From the NCBI GenBank assembly GCA_965230795.1, contig OZ246020.1, forward strand, positions 992,001 through 1,056,000: a stretch of 64,000 bases of DNA, given 5' to 3'. Positions 45,390 through 53,253 of the stretch are shown in pieces (the first letter of the stretch is position 1; every line of letters begins with the position of its first letter). The DNA is from PZPK01 sp965230795. GTDB lineage: Bacteria > Pseudomonadota > Gammaproteobacteria > Pseudomonadales > Oleiphilaceae. Below the pieces are notes generated by a model that worked only from the letters and a program-made list of their open reading frames with translations, searched no databases and had not been told where the DNA came from. The position numbers and the translations under genes are program-made.

Positions 45390-46202
45390 CTATTGAAGAG
45401 GATGGTCCGGGTGCTGGTTGTCAAGATCCCAGGGTAGGAGCCTATAGTGGGGCTGCGACTGCGCGAAGTTCATAAAGGGGTACTTGATAATGTCAAAATA
45501 AGGAGAATAGTCAAAATCGCTGGGCGTACAGAGCTTGGGATTGCGGCGATAAATTTTGACTTCATGATTCTCACTGCGTTTGACCAGCGGCAGGATAGGA
45601 TACTGTATGGAAGCAAACGCTTCGGCAATCATCGTGGAGCATACAGTTTTCGTGGTTTTACCAACGTGCGAGGTAAACAGGCTTGAGCGCCAGCGTCGCG
45701 GCATGATTAGCCAGGGAAACAGAAACCTAAGCAAATCAAATATTTGGCGAACATCATAATCACTGCCCAGGCGATCAATGGAATAGTTGATGACTTTCTG
45801 GGCGTCACTGAAAGTCAGGTCTCTGGGCCGACAGATGCGCAAGTGATCACGGTCGTAGGTGGACATGGGTCGAACGATGGTTCCCTTGCCCAATTCACTC
45901 TCGATAATTAACTGGACGTCGGGCTGGCCGTCAAAACAATCCTTGATACGCTGCCGCGCTCGCGGATTCTCTATTTCGTGGACTCGACCTATATAGAGCG
46001 CTGCATGGGACCAGCGACTCTGTGTGATGGTCTTGATGACGTCGCTGACCCGGCTTCGTCCTTCAACAAGAATCACATCGCCGGGTTTTATTTCGTAGCG
46101 TATGCGCTCGAAATCGCTCATGGGGATGGGGCTGGGCGGGCGTTCATGGGTTAACCAGGAAACAATCAGGTCGATGAGTTTTGACTTGCTTTTTAGACCC
46201 AT
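45390..46202 (-). CDS. YiiX/YebB-like NlpC/P60-superfamily cysteine hydrolase
   Basis: A 270-residue protein without a signal peptide. IKPGDVILVEGRSRVSDVIKTITQSRWSHAALYIG (about 37-72) is the conserved opening of YiiX-like papain-fold hydrolases and includes the histidine of SHAALYIG. TVCSTMIAEAF near 190 holds the likely nucleophilic cysteine; this permuted His-then-Cys order is normal for the group. Members act on lipids, peptides or amide bonds, and this one has no known substrate. It lies just upstream of prsK and reads the same way, but two hairpins separate them. Confidence 0.75.
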   Translation of the reverse strand: MGLKSKSKLIDLIVSWLTHERPPSPIPMSDFERIRYEIKPGDVILVEGRSRVSDVIKTITQSRWSHAALYIGRVHEIENPRARQRIKDCFDGQPDVQLIIESELGKGTIVRPMSTYDRDHLRICRPRDLTFSDAQKVINYSIDRLGSDYDVRQIFDLLRFLFPWLIMPRRWRSSLFTSHVGKTTKTVCSTMIAEAFASIQYPILPLVKRSENHEVKIYRRNPKLCTPSDFDYSPYFDIIKYPFMNFAQSQPHYRLLPWDLDNQHPDHPLQ

Positions 46203-46411
46203 AATGGTGTTGGACGTTCCTGTATCTGGCCTCGCTGAAATGGCCTGTTACTAAAAGCTTGGACGGGCGAACTAAGGTGTGATTTCAATTGCGCCTGATA
46301 ACAAGGGTATAGTCAAAATATCGCTGTTAAACAAAGGCTAAATTGTAAATTCTTTTGTTTTCGTGGCGGAATTCGATCCCAAAATCGGCGGATAAAACGC
46401 CTTGGCCAACG

Positions 46412-46440
46412 CAGACAGTGCAGATGAAGTACGCTAGAAT
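46412..46440 (+). promoter_or_regulatory. Possible sigma-70 promoter of the phasin gene
   Basis: CAGACA (46412-46417) and TAGAAT (46435-46440) are spaced by 17 bases and lie 27 bases before the ATG. The -10 is good (5 of 6) and the -35 moderate (4 of 6). Confidence 0.35.
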
Positions 46441-46466
46441 CGCCGAAACTCTTTGGGGGAATACCA

Positions 46467-46862
46467 ATGGCAAAAAAGAAAACAGCAAGCGAAACAGATC
46501 AGGGCGTACAGCTGTCAGAGAAAATTAAGGAATCGGCGCGTCAAATCTGGCTGGCAGGCTTGGGGGCCTACAACAAGGCAGAGGAAGATACTGGCAAAAT
46601 TTTTGAAAAGCTCGTTAAAGAAGGCGAGGAAATTGAAAACATGACCCGAGGCGCGGTCGAAAAGCGCTTTAAGGCCGTTGAAGACAGGGTTGAGGGCGTC
46701 AAGGAGCGCGCGACAGATACCTTTGGCAAGCTTGAGAATGTGTTTGATCAGCGCGTTAATGCAGCTTTGGAACGTTTGGGAATACCCGGAAATAACCGTA
46801 TCAAAGAGCTCGAAGAGCGTATTTCGATGTTGGAAGCGCGCATCAAAAAACTTGAAAAATAA
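46467..46862 (+). CDS. Phasin family (polyhydroxyalkanoate granule) protein
   Basis: A 131-residue, highly charged, helical protein. LSEKIKESARQIWLAGLGAYNKAEED (residues 16-41) is the PhaI/PhaF phasin signature, amphipathic so as to coat PHA granules. A heptad-rich segment in the middle and a leucine-zipper-like tail (IKELEERISMLEARIKKLEK) suggest oligomers. GGGGGA precedes the ATG. It is convergent with a PhaD-like regulator. It could also have a stress role, as phasins sometimes do without PHA. No PHA synthase gene is in the window. Confidence 0.85.
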   Translation: MAKKKTASETDQGVQLSEKIKESARQIWLAGLGAYNKAEEDTGKIFEKLVKEGEEIENMTRGAVEKRFKAVEDRVEGVKERATDTFGKLENVFDQRVNAALERLGIPGNNRIKELEERISMLEARIKKLEK

Positions 46863-46891
46863 GCGTTAGAGTTTAGCTAGTGGTCGTTTGG

Positions 46892-46935
46892 CGCGCGTGG
46901 CGCGCTTCACACGCGCTCTTATTTCTTATCTTTTT
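46892..46935. terminator. Possible terminator between phasin and TetR genes
   Basis: GCGCGTG (46895-46901) can pair with CACGCGC (46911-46917), followed by TCTTATTTCTTATCTTTTTT. The stem is GC-rich but the T run is broken, so this is tentative. Confidence 0.4.
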
Positions 46936-46965
46936 TATCCGCCCCTTCCGGGTCTAAACCTGACC

Positions 46966-47580
46966 CTATAGGTATGCCGCCTTCAACACTTCCAATTGCT
47001 TTCGCTGGGCATCTGCAAGATAGGGAGCGACAAGAGAAATGACCTGGTATACACCGCGAGCCAGAACGCTCTCATCGATTTCATGATCAGCAATAATGGC
47101 GTAGTTGAGCCAGAACGTTGCGGTCAACACAATGTTTTCGCCGAGGGCCTCGAGTTCATTGTCACTGGCATGCAGATCGCCCTGTTGCTTCAGGCTGCTC
47201 AGAATCATAAAGGAGGCGGATCTTTTCCTGGAGACAATGCGGTGAAACCTTGGTTTGATTTTCTCATAGCGCTCAAGAACGTTAACAACATCCTTGTAGA
47301 TGAAGCGATAGCGGGCGATGGTCTCAAATATCAGGTGCAGAAAAAACCATTGGTCCTCAATGTCCATTGGGGCGTCAGGAACCTCCAGTAAGGGGCTGAT
47401 CTCGTTTTCATACCAACCGAACAATTCGGTCAGAATGTCGGTCTTGCTCTTGAAGTGGTAATACAGGTTGCCCGGGCTGATTTCGAGTTCATCGGCTATC
47501 AGAAGGGTGGTGACGTTGGGCTCACCCAAGTCATTAAAAAGAGCAAGGCTGGTGTGAAGTATCCGGTCTCGAGTTTTCAT
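46966..47580 (-). CDS. TetR-family regulator, PhaD-like
   Basis: A 204-residue repressor. The N-terminal helix-turn-helix (RILHTSLALFNDLGEPNVTTLLIADELEISPGNLYYHFKSKTDIL, residues 5-50) is standard for TetR; GNLYYHFKSK is the recognition-helix region. The ligand domain (for example WFFLHLIFETIARYRFIYKDV) resembles PhaD regulators that sense a CoA intermediate and control phasin genes. It is next to a phasin gene, which supports the PHA link. Its operator was not found by eye. Confidence 0.8.
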   Translation of the reverse strand: MKTRDRILHTSLALFNDLGEPNVTTLLIADELEISPGNLYYHFKSKTDILTELFGWYENEISPLLEVPDAPMDIEDQWFFLHLIFETIARYRFIYKDVVNVLERYEKIKPRFHRIVSRKRSASFMILSSLKQQGDLHASDNELEALGENIVLTATFWLNYAIIADHEIDESVLARGVYQVISLVAPYLADAQRKQLEVLKAAYL

Positions 47581-47621
47581 GCTTGTCAGATTGGTCCTTG
47601 CCCAGAAAGAGTCGTACCCAA

Positions 47622-49097
47622 CTAGAGTTGATTGTGTTTTACCGGATCAAGGTAAAAATGGGTGATCCTGTCGTCAGTGAATTTGGCAAAAAACTGACTT
47701 GTCTGCGAAATCAATTTTACGCTGTCTACTTTGGTTTCCCTGTCCCGGCACAACACTTTAATGTCGCTAAAGTCATCGCGTATGCGGGTAAAGCGTGCTG
47801 TGATTGAAGAGGCAACGATTTGCTCCGGATCATGCTTATGTTCACGCGCAAGAAACTCCAGGTAGGTTTTTTCTTCCTCTTCGCCCAGGTTGATGCGAGT
47901 GGCGATATGCGGCATTTTTATGCGTTCCAATATGCACTGAGAATAAGAATAGCTATTTTGCTGAGCATATCGGCGAAAGGCTTCCCAAAAATAATTGTCC
48001 GTCAGGTATTTAAATTGCTCGATATCACTCAGGCAGTCATCGACAAAGTCGAGAATGTCCTGTTGCGTCATCACTTCATCGATTGCTGCACGCAATAACC
48101 AGTCGAATCCTTGAGCTGTCTTGTGGGCATACACCTGTCGATACATCTGATGGCGGCTATACACAAAGTCTTCGAGAGAACCCAGTCCTTTTTCTGCGAT
48201 GGCGATGCCGGTCCAACCGGTTTGCGCGCACCAGCCCAAATGAAGATTGCTGAGCAGATGATCCAGGTTAAAACCGCCAATGGTCACCGAAGAATGGAAG
48301 CCATCTCTGAGCATATAATCGGCGCGGTCTGCGTCCAGTTCACCAGATATGATGCCGGAGAGCATGTGTTGCAGCTTGTCGGGGAAGTCCGGTGGTACAG
48401 CTAGCGGTGCATCGATGCCGCTTTCCTGCACCATGGGCCAAAGCGCTGAGGCATGTTTGGCGAACACAGGGCTGGGCGCATTGTCGGTTGTTTCCATTAA
48501 AGAAAGAATATCGGTTGGTGCCAGCTCGCTGTCTTCAATGTGAATATCAGACAGTATCTGGTGGGCGACGCGAATTGAATAGTGTTCATGCTCCAGCGCT
48601 TCCGGATGATGGGAAAGCACTGATTCAACATTATTTTGCTGGTCCCAAAGTGCGTCAAAGCGTCCGGGGCGACACAGTAATTCGCGAATGGCCGGAGTGC
48701 GGCTGAACTGATGCGAAAAACTGCAATGCCCGCTGTCGTGGAGCAGGCATGCGGCCCGAACTAGGCGGTGGAAATAACTGATCGCTTCGAGAGTTGATCC
48801 GTTTAAGGCTTTCTGTCCGGTTTTTGCTTTTCGTTTCAGCGCATTTTCAATCATGGCCATAAACATGCGTCCGCCCACGTGCATGGCGCCAACACTATGC
48901 AGAAAGCGAGAGTGAGTTGCTCCGGGAAAAACCAGGGACAAGATGTCGTTTTGGCAGATGAAGCGGAGCCGCTGAAACAGCGCGTGGTCAACGATTTCAA
49001 CCTCGTGTTGCAGCAAAGGGATGCCACCATGAACCGGGTCCATGATGAGTTTATGGTAGGCCCCCAGAAGGTCCTCAACGTTGAGATTCAAGCGCAC
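47622..49097 (-). CDS. HD-domain phosphohydrolase (dGTPase/SAMHD1-like)
   Basis: A 491-residue protein. The motif set is H-x-R-F-x-H-S-x-G (THSRFLHSVGAMH, about 60), then LLHDSGHCSFSHQF (about 115) with the HD pair, and DADRADYMLRDGFHS (about 255) with the final metal aspartate; this is the order of dNTP triphosphohydrolases and SAMHD1-like proteins. The start is a GTG at 49097 with AAGGAT close upstream; the spacing is short, so a later start is possible. It may hydrolyse dNTPs, but many homologues have unknown substrates. It lies in the same direction as the TetR gene, 41 bases before it. Confidence 0.8.
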   Translation of the reverse strand: MRLNLNVEDLLGAYHKLIMDPVHGGIPLLQHEVEIVDHALFQRLRFICQNDILSLVFPGATHSRFLHSVGAMHVGGRMFMAMIENALKRKAKTGQKALNGSTLEAISYFHRLVRAACLLHDSGHCSFSHQFSRTPAIRELLCRPGRFDALWDQQNNVESVLSHHPEALEHEHYSIRVAHQILSDIHIEDSELAPTDILSLMETTDNAPSPVFAKHASALWPMVQESGIDAPLAVPPDFPDKLQHMLSGIISGELDADRADYMLRDGFHSSVTIGGFNLDHLLSNLHLGWCAQTGWTGIAIAEKGLGSLEDFVYSRHQMYRQVYAHKTAQGFDWLLRAAIDEVMTQQDILDFVDDCLSDIEQFKYLTDNYFWEAFRRYAQQNSYSYSQCILERIKMPHIATRINLGEEEEKTYLEFLAREHKHDPEQIVASSITARFTRIRDDFSDIKVLCRDRETKVDSVKLISQTSQFFAKFTDDRITHFYLDPVKHNQL

Positions 49098-49352
49098 AGA
49101 TCCTTGTTGTTGACTATGTCAGTCAGGAAAGACTGTAAATTAGTGTGAATACTCTAAGTATTGAGACTAATCTCATTTTAACTTTTGAGGGTAAGAGTAC
49201 CCTTTTTACATGAGCCGATAAAGCGTCGAGCTCGGTTGTTTTGGGGCAGGTATTTAAGGCGAATTATTTTGCCTGAATCCCGGATTTGACCATATGTTTT
49301 AGGTACAAATCGTATTGCACTGGAAAAACTTGAGGTTGGGCTCAAATCCTTA

Positions 49353-49380
49353 TAGACGCTTGGAAAAACTCACCTATACT
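49353..49380 (+). promoter_or_regulatory. Possible promoter of the response-regulator phosphatase gene
   Basis: TAGACG (49353-49358) and TATACT (49375-49380) are spaced by 16 bases. A start near 49387 would exclude the ATG at 49383 and fits translation from ATG 49431. Confidence 0.4.
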
Positions 49381-49430
49381 CCATGAAGCTTTTTGGTTTA
49401 AGGGAAGCGGAAGTGGGTAAGGAGATGTCG

Positions 49431-50603
49431 ATGTCGAGTCTAGCGGACCGTATTCTGGTGGTGGATAGAAATGAACACGACCTGAATCGTCTGTCAGATT
49501 ATCTGAAAGCCAAAGGCTATTTCGTGCAGACTGCGCAAACTTTGCAGCAAGCGCGCGATCTCGCGGGTGAGTATTATCCGGACCTCATTTTTGCTGATGT
49601 CACAAACGACGAGATTCAGCTGCTTCCTCATATTCATCATGACAGTCTGCCCGCTCCTCTAGTGATTGTTTCAGAGACCCAAAAGGCCGGGGATGTTGTC
49701 GCCTGTCTGCGCGCTGGGGCTGCTGATTATATTCTCAAGCCGGTGAAAGACTATGCCAGTGTTGATCACGTAATCCATAAGATTCTCGACAAGATTCGTC
49801 TGGCCAAGATGAATAAGCGTTTGCATGACGAGCTCGAGGAAGGGAACAAGAAACTTCGTGAAGGTATTCAGGAGCTGCGGTCTGATCAGAAAGCGGGCTT
49901 GAAGGTCCAGTCCAAAATGTTGCCAGACCCGGTGAAAGAGATTCTGGGCTTTCGTTTTGAATATCGCATCAAGCCATCTTTGTATCTAAGCGGTGATTTT
50001 CTGGATTATTTCAATCTGGACAAAGAGCGTTGCCTTTTCTATTTCGCAGACGTCTCAGGGCATGGTGCTTCGTCAGCCTTTATAACGGTCTTGCTGAAGA
50101 ATCTTACAATGCGTTTGAAGCGAAATTTGCGTCGCGGTTCTAGTGATGAAATTACCTGCCCGGGGCGGTTTTTGAAACGTATGAATCAGGAACTGCTGGC
50201 CTCGGACCTCGGCAAGCACGTCACGGTGTTTGCTGCGATCCTGGAGCGCTCCAGTAATGAACTTGAATATTCCGTGGGTGGTCATTTTCCACTGCCAATT
50301 GTGAGCAGCTCAGAAGGAACTGAATACCTGGAAGGAAAAGGCATGGCCGTCGGGTTATTCCCTGATCCGGAGTTTGAAGTATATCGGCGTCAATTGCCGA
50401 AGGATTTTCGTATTACCGTGTTTTCCGATGGGATTTTGGAAGTCATACCCGGTTCTACATTAAAAGATAAAGAAAAGTTACTTTTAGATGTTGTTTCCAG
50501 AGAGCAACGGGATATAGAATCGCTGTTTTCTTCGCTCGGGCTCGGCAATGTTGACGCATTGCCGGACGACATTGCCGTTTTGACGGTGAATGAAGCCGAT
50601 TGA
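49431..50603 (+). CDS. Response regulator with PP2C/SpoIIE phosphatase domain (HsbR/RssB-like)
   Basis: A 390-residue cytoplasmic protein. The receiver has ILVVDRN at 8-14, the phospho-acceptor Asp56 in IFADVT and the lysine in ILKPVKD near 105. A coiled-coil linker (about 125-160) leads to a PP2C-type phosphatase with SGDFLDYFNL, FADVSGHGASSAFITVLLKN (about 215) and VFSDGILEV (about 340), whose aspartates bind metal. It should dephosphorylate a serine-phosphorylated STAS protein, very likely the next gene product. I chose ATG 49431 because AAGGAG lies 6 bases upstream; ATG 49383 lacks a site. Confidence 0.85.
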   Translation: MSSLADRILVVDRNEHDLNRLSDYLKAKGYFVQTAQTLQQARDLAGEYYPDLIFADVTNDEIQLLPHIHHDSLPAPLVIVSETQKAGDVVACLRAGAADYILKPVKDYASVDHVIHKILDKIRLAKMNKRLHDELEEGNKKLREGIQELRSDQKAGLKVQSKMLPDPVKEILGFRFEYRIKPSLYLSGDFLDYFNLDKERCLFYFADVSGHGASSAFITVLLKNLTMRLKRNLRRGSSDEITCPGRFLKRMNQELLASDLGKHVTVFAAILERSSNELEYSVGGHFPLPIVSSSEGTEYLEGKGMAVGLFPDPEFEVYRRQLPKDFRITVFSDGILEVIPGSTLKDKEKLLLDVVSREQRDIESLFSSLGLGNVDALPDDIAVLTVNEAD

Positions 50604-50652
50604 GGGTGACAGTGATTCAACACAAGTTGTCATAACTGAGAGTTGAGTAGCG

Positions 50653-51165
50653 ATGTCCAGATGCAGAATTTTACAGGCAGAGTGCAGCGGTGTTTACGTA
50701 CTGAAGCTGGTTGGCGAAGTGCGCTTGAACTTTTGCTCTACTATTGATGCTTCAATTGAAGCGATCACGCAGGACCCGAATTTCGCTTCGCTGGTGGTTG
50801 ATCTGAGCGAAACCACCCTAATCGATAGTACTACCCTCGGGCTCTTAGCCAAGCTGGCGGTTCAAGCCAAGCAAAAGAGTCATTTTCTTCCTTCGATTAT
50901 TTCCACCAATCCGGACATTACACGCATCCTCACAACCATGGGGCTGGATAGTGTGTTTTTGATTCTCAAGGAACCGGCTTCGAACAAACAGGAACTGGTT
51001 GAGCTTGCGCCCAAAGAAACAGATGAGCGTGAGGTGCGTGAAAACGTACTCTGCGCGCATCGTGTGTTGATGGATTTGAACGAGCACAATCACGAGCAAT
51101 TTAAAGATTTGGTCAATGCCCTTGAAATAGAGGGTAAGGACCAGGTTTCTTCTCAGGTGGGGTGA
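50653..51165 (+). CDS. STAS-domain anti-anti-sigma factor (HsbA-like)
   Basis: A 170-residue protein. The STAS core has LVVDLSETTLIDSTTLGLLAKLA (about 47-69), with Ser59 in DST as the probable phosphorylation site. After about residue 110 a charged helical tail follows (AHRVLMDLNEHNHEQFKDLV). It lies 49 bases after a PP2C phosphatase gene, the usual partner-switch arrangement. In Pseudomonas the related HsbR/HsbA pair controls the anti-sigma factor FlgM and biofilm growth; that precise role here is only inferred. No kinase for Ser59 is in the window unless the phosphatase protein has a hidden one. Confidence 0.85.
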   Translation: MSRCRILQAECSGVYVLKLVGEVRLNFCSTIDASIEAITQDPNFASLVVDLSETTLIDSTTLGLLAKLAVQAKQKSHFLPSIISTNPDITRILTTMGLDSVFLILKEPASNKQELVELAPKETDEREVRENVLCAHRVLMDLNEHNHEQFKDLVNALEIEGKDQVSSQVG

Positions 51166-51342
51166 TCGGCCCGCCAGTTTGATTTACCAATCATTTCTGC
51201 TAGGCTCTTCTGCATATTTTTGGCGTTTCTCGCTTCTTTTGACATCTCCCTTGCGTGTTCCATATCCCTGACCGACAATAGTCGCATCCAATCGATCTTA
51301 CGCCGCAAACACGCGGATAAGCTAAAAGAGACTTTGTTTTAG

Positions 51343-52371
51343 ATGCCTGATAATCAATCCATTGCGGTGCTAGGTGGTGGTAGCTTTGGGACCGTAGTAG
51401 CAAACATTGCTGCAGAAAACGGATATGCGGTAAAACTCTGGATGCGAAATGAAGAGGCTGTTGAAGCAATCCAGGCGGAACATTGCAACAGACGCTACTT
51501 GCCGGATTTGCAACTGCATTCGAATTTGACAGCCACAAGTGATATGGCGGACGCACTGGCTGGTGCCGGATTGGTATTTTATGCCATTCCCAGCAAGTCA
51601 TTCCGGAGTGTGGTGCGAATGTCGGCAGAGCATATTGATGAGAGTCAAATGCTGGTGAGCACAACAAAAGGTATTGAAGTCGACTCCCTGAACCTGATGA
51701 GCGATATTCTGCGAGCAGAACTGGGTCAGTGCCGCTATGGTGTCATGGGTGGGCCAAATCTGGCCAAAGAAATCGCTCAGCATGAGCTTACAGCCACTGT
51801 AATTGCCAGCGAAAATTCCGAATTACGACAGACCGTTCAGCAGGTGCTAGGGTGCCCCTATTTTCGTGTGTATGCGAGTGCAGATGTCTATGGCGTTGAG
51901 CTGGGTGGCGCGCTGAAAAATATTTACGCCATTATGGCAGGTATCGCTGCGGCGAAAGGTTTGGGTGAAAATACCCTTTCTATGTTGATGACACGCAGTC
52001 TGGCCGAGATGGGACGCTTTGCTGAAGCTCAGGGTGCCAATCCTATGACCTTTCTAGGGTTAGCCGGAGTCGGAGACCTGATCGCAACATGTAGTTCTCC
52101 CTTGAGTAGAAACTACCGGGTTGGTTATGCGTTCGGCTCGGGGAAAAACCTTGAAGAAGCCGTGGAAGAGTTGGGCGAGGTTGCAGAAGGTGTGAATACT
52201 CTCGTGCAAGTCAAACGCTTCGCGGACGAAAAAGGTATTTATATGCCTTTGGTTCAGGGTTTGTATCAAGTCATCTATGCTGAAGTGCCGCTGAACAAAG
52301 TGATTGAGCAGTTGATGACCGCTGAACAGAATACGGATGTGGAATACACGCTTCCCAAAGACGAGATCTAG
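51343..52371 (+). CDS. gpsA: Glycerol-3-phosphate dehydrogenase [NAD(P)+]
   Basis: A 342-residue enzyme that reduces dihydroxyacetone phosphate to sn-glycerol-3-phosphate for phospholipid synthesis. IAVLGGGSFGTVVANIAAENG is the cofactor loop, GLVFYAIPSKSFR and STTKGIEVDS follow, then VMGGPNLAKEIAQ (about 140), the catalytic lysine region GVELGGALKNIYAIMAGIA (about 185-205), and GLAGVGDLIATCSSPLSRNYRVG (about 235), all standard GpsA motifs. It begins a likely operon with the DUF4389 and sixA genes. Confidence 0.95.
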   Translation: MPDNQSIAVLGGGSFGTVVANIAAENGYAVKLWMRNEEAVEAIQAEHCNRRYLPDLQLHSNLTATSDMADALAGAGLVFYAIPSKSFRSVVRMSAEHIDESQMLVSTTKGIEVDSLNLMSDILRAELGQCRYGVMGGPNLAKEIAQHELTATVIASENSELRQTVQQVLGCPYFRVYASADVYGVELGGALKNIYAIMAGIAAAKGLGENTLSMLMTRSLAEMGRFAEAQGANPMTFLGLAGVGDLIATCSSPLSRNYRVGYAFGSGKNLEEAVEELGEVAEGVNTLVQVKRFADEKGIYMPLVQGLYQVIYAEVPLNKVIEQLMTAEQNTDVEYTLPKDEI

Positions 52372-52410
52372 TTTGAGCAGGAAGCACAAATATTGTGACA
52401 GGATAACTTT

Positions 52411-52731
52411 ATGACGACTGAGCCCTCAAATTCGATTGAAAACGATGAGACCCGTGAAGCGAGTGAGAACAAGCTGCTGAGGCTCGTATATATCGTTTTG
52501 TTTTACCTTATATACAGCGTGACGGATTTTATCTTCGCGCTCATTACTGTTGTCCAGAGTGTACTCAACCTGCTGGCTGGTGGGCCAAGTGAAAGCTTAC
52601 GGGAGTTTGGGAGTAGTCTGTCAATTTACGTGCGACAGATTGGAGATTACCTGAGCTATTCCTCGGAACAAAAACCCTTTCCATTCAGCGACTGGCCGGA
52701 TGCTAAGCTGGATCCGGAGTCTGATGCCTAG
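52411..52731 (+). CDS. DUF4389 membrane protein
   Basis: A 106-residue protein. A hydrophobic stretch (LVYIVLFYLIYSVTDFIFALITVVQSVLNLL, about 26-56) makes one or two helices; YLSYSSEQKPFPFSDWP near 80 is the conserved tail of DUF4389 proteins. AGGATAA precedes the ATG. It lies between gpsA and sixA in the same direction, a common order in gammaproteobacteria. Function is unknown. Confidence 0.8.
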   Translation: MTTEPSNSIENDETREASENKLLRLVYIVLFYLIYSVTDFIFALITVVQSVLNLLAGGPSESLREFGSSLSIYVRQIGDYLSYSSEQKPFPFSDWPDAKLDPESDA

Positions 52732-52791
52732 TGGTGTCCGGAATAAGTGTTTGGAGTATGTGTCTTCGTCACCCGTTCAAAAGGAGGTGAA

Positions 52792-53253
52792 ATGAGGTTG
52801 TACATTGCGCGGCATGGTGAGGCCTCTTTTAACGCACCAAGTGACGGGGAGCGACCACTCACGCCTCACGGCGTAGGACAAACACGAAACGTTGCAAAAC
52901 AATGTGCGGCTGAGTTGCAGGAGGTCTCTGCTATTTGGGCGAGTCCCTTGCGGCGCGCCCAGGAAACAGCAAATGTGTTCTCGCGTCATCTGGGAATTGA
53001 AATTATCACGCAGCCCTTTCTCATGCCGGATAGTGATCCCCAGAGGGTGGTGGACAAACTGTCTGCCGCTGCCGAAGAGTCAACTTTGTTGATTGTGTCG
53101 CATCAACCACTTGTAGGGGAGTTGGTCAGTTTGCTGGTTGCCGGCAATATCTATGAGAGTTATCCCTTTTCCACAAGTGAGCTCGTAACGCTTGAGTTTG
53201 AGCAGTTTGGTGCCGGATTGGCGAAACAACGCAAAAACTATCTTCCGGATTAG
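52792..53253 (+). CDS. sixA: Phosphohistidine phosphatase SixA
   Basis: A 153-residue histidine phosphatase. MRLYIARHGEAS carries the RHG nucleophile; WASPLRRAQETANVF (about 44) and LLIVSHQPLVGELVS (about 103) with the second histidine complete the active site. SixA removes phosphate from histidine phosphotransfer domains. The ATG at 52792 is preceded by AAGGAGGTG, which settles the start over the longer frame to 52747. Its stop overlaps that of the convergent aminotransferase gene by 4 bases. Confidence 0.92.
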   Translation: MRLYIARHGEASFNAPSDGERPLTPHGVGQTRNVAKQCAAELQEVSAIWASPLRRAQETANVFSRHLGIEIITQPFLMPDSDPQRVVDKLSAAAEESTLLIVSHQPLVGELVSLLVAGNIYESYPFSTSELVTLEFEQFGAGLAKQRKNYLPD

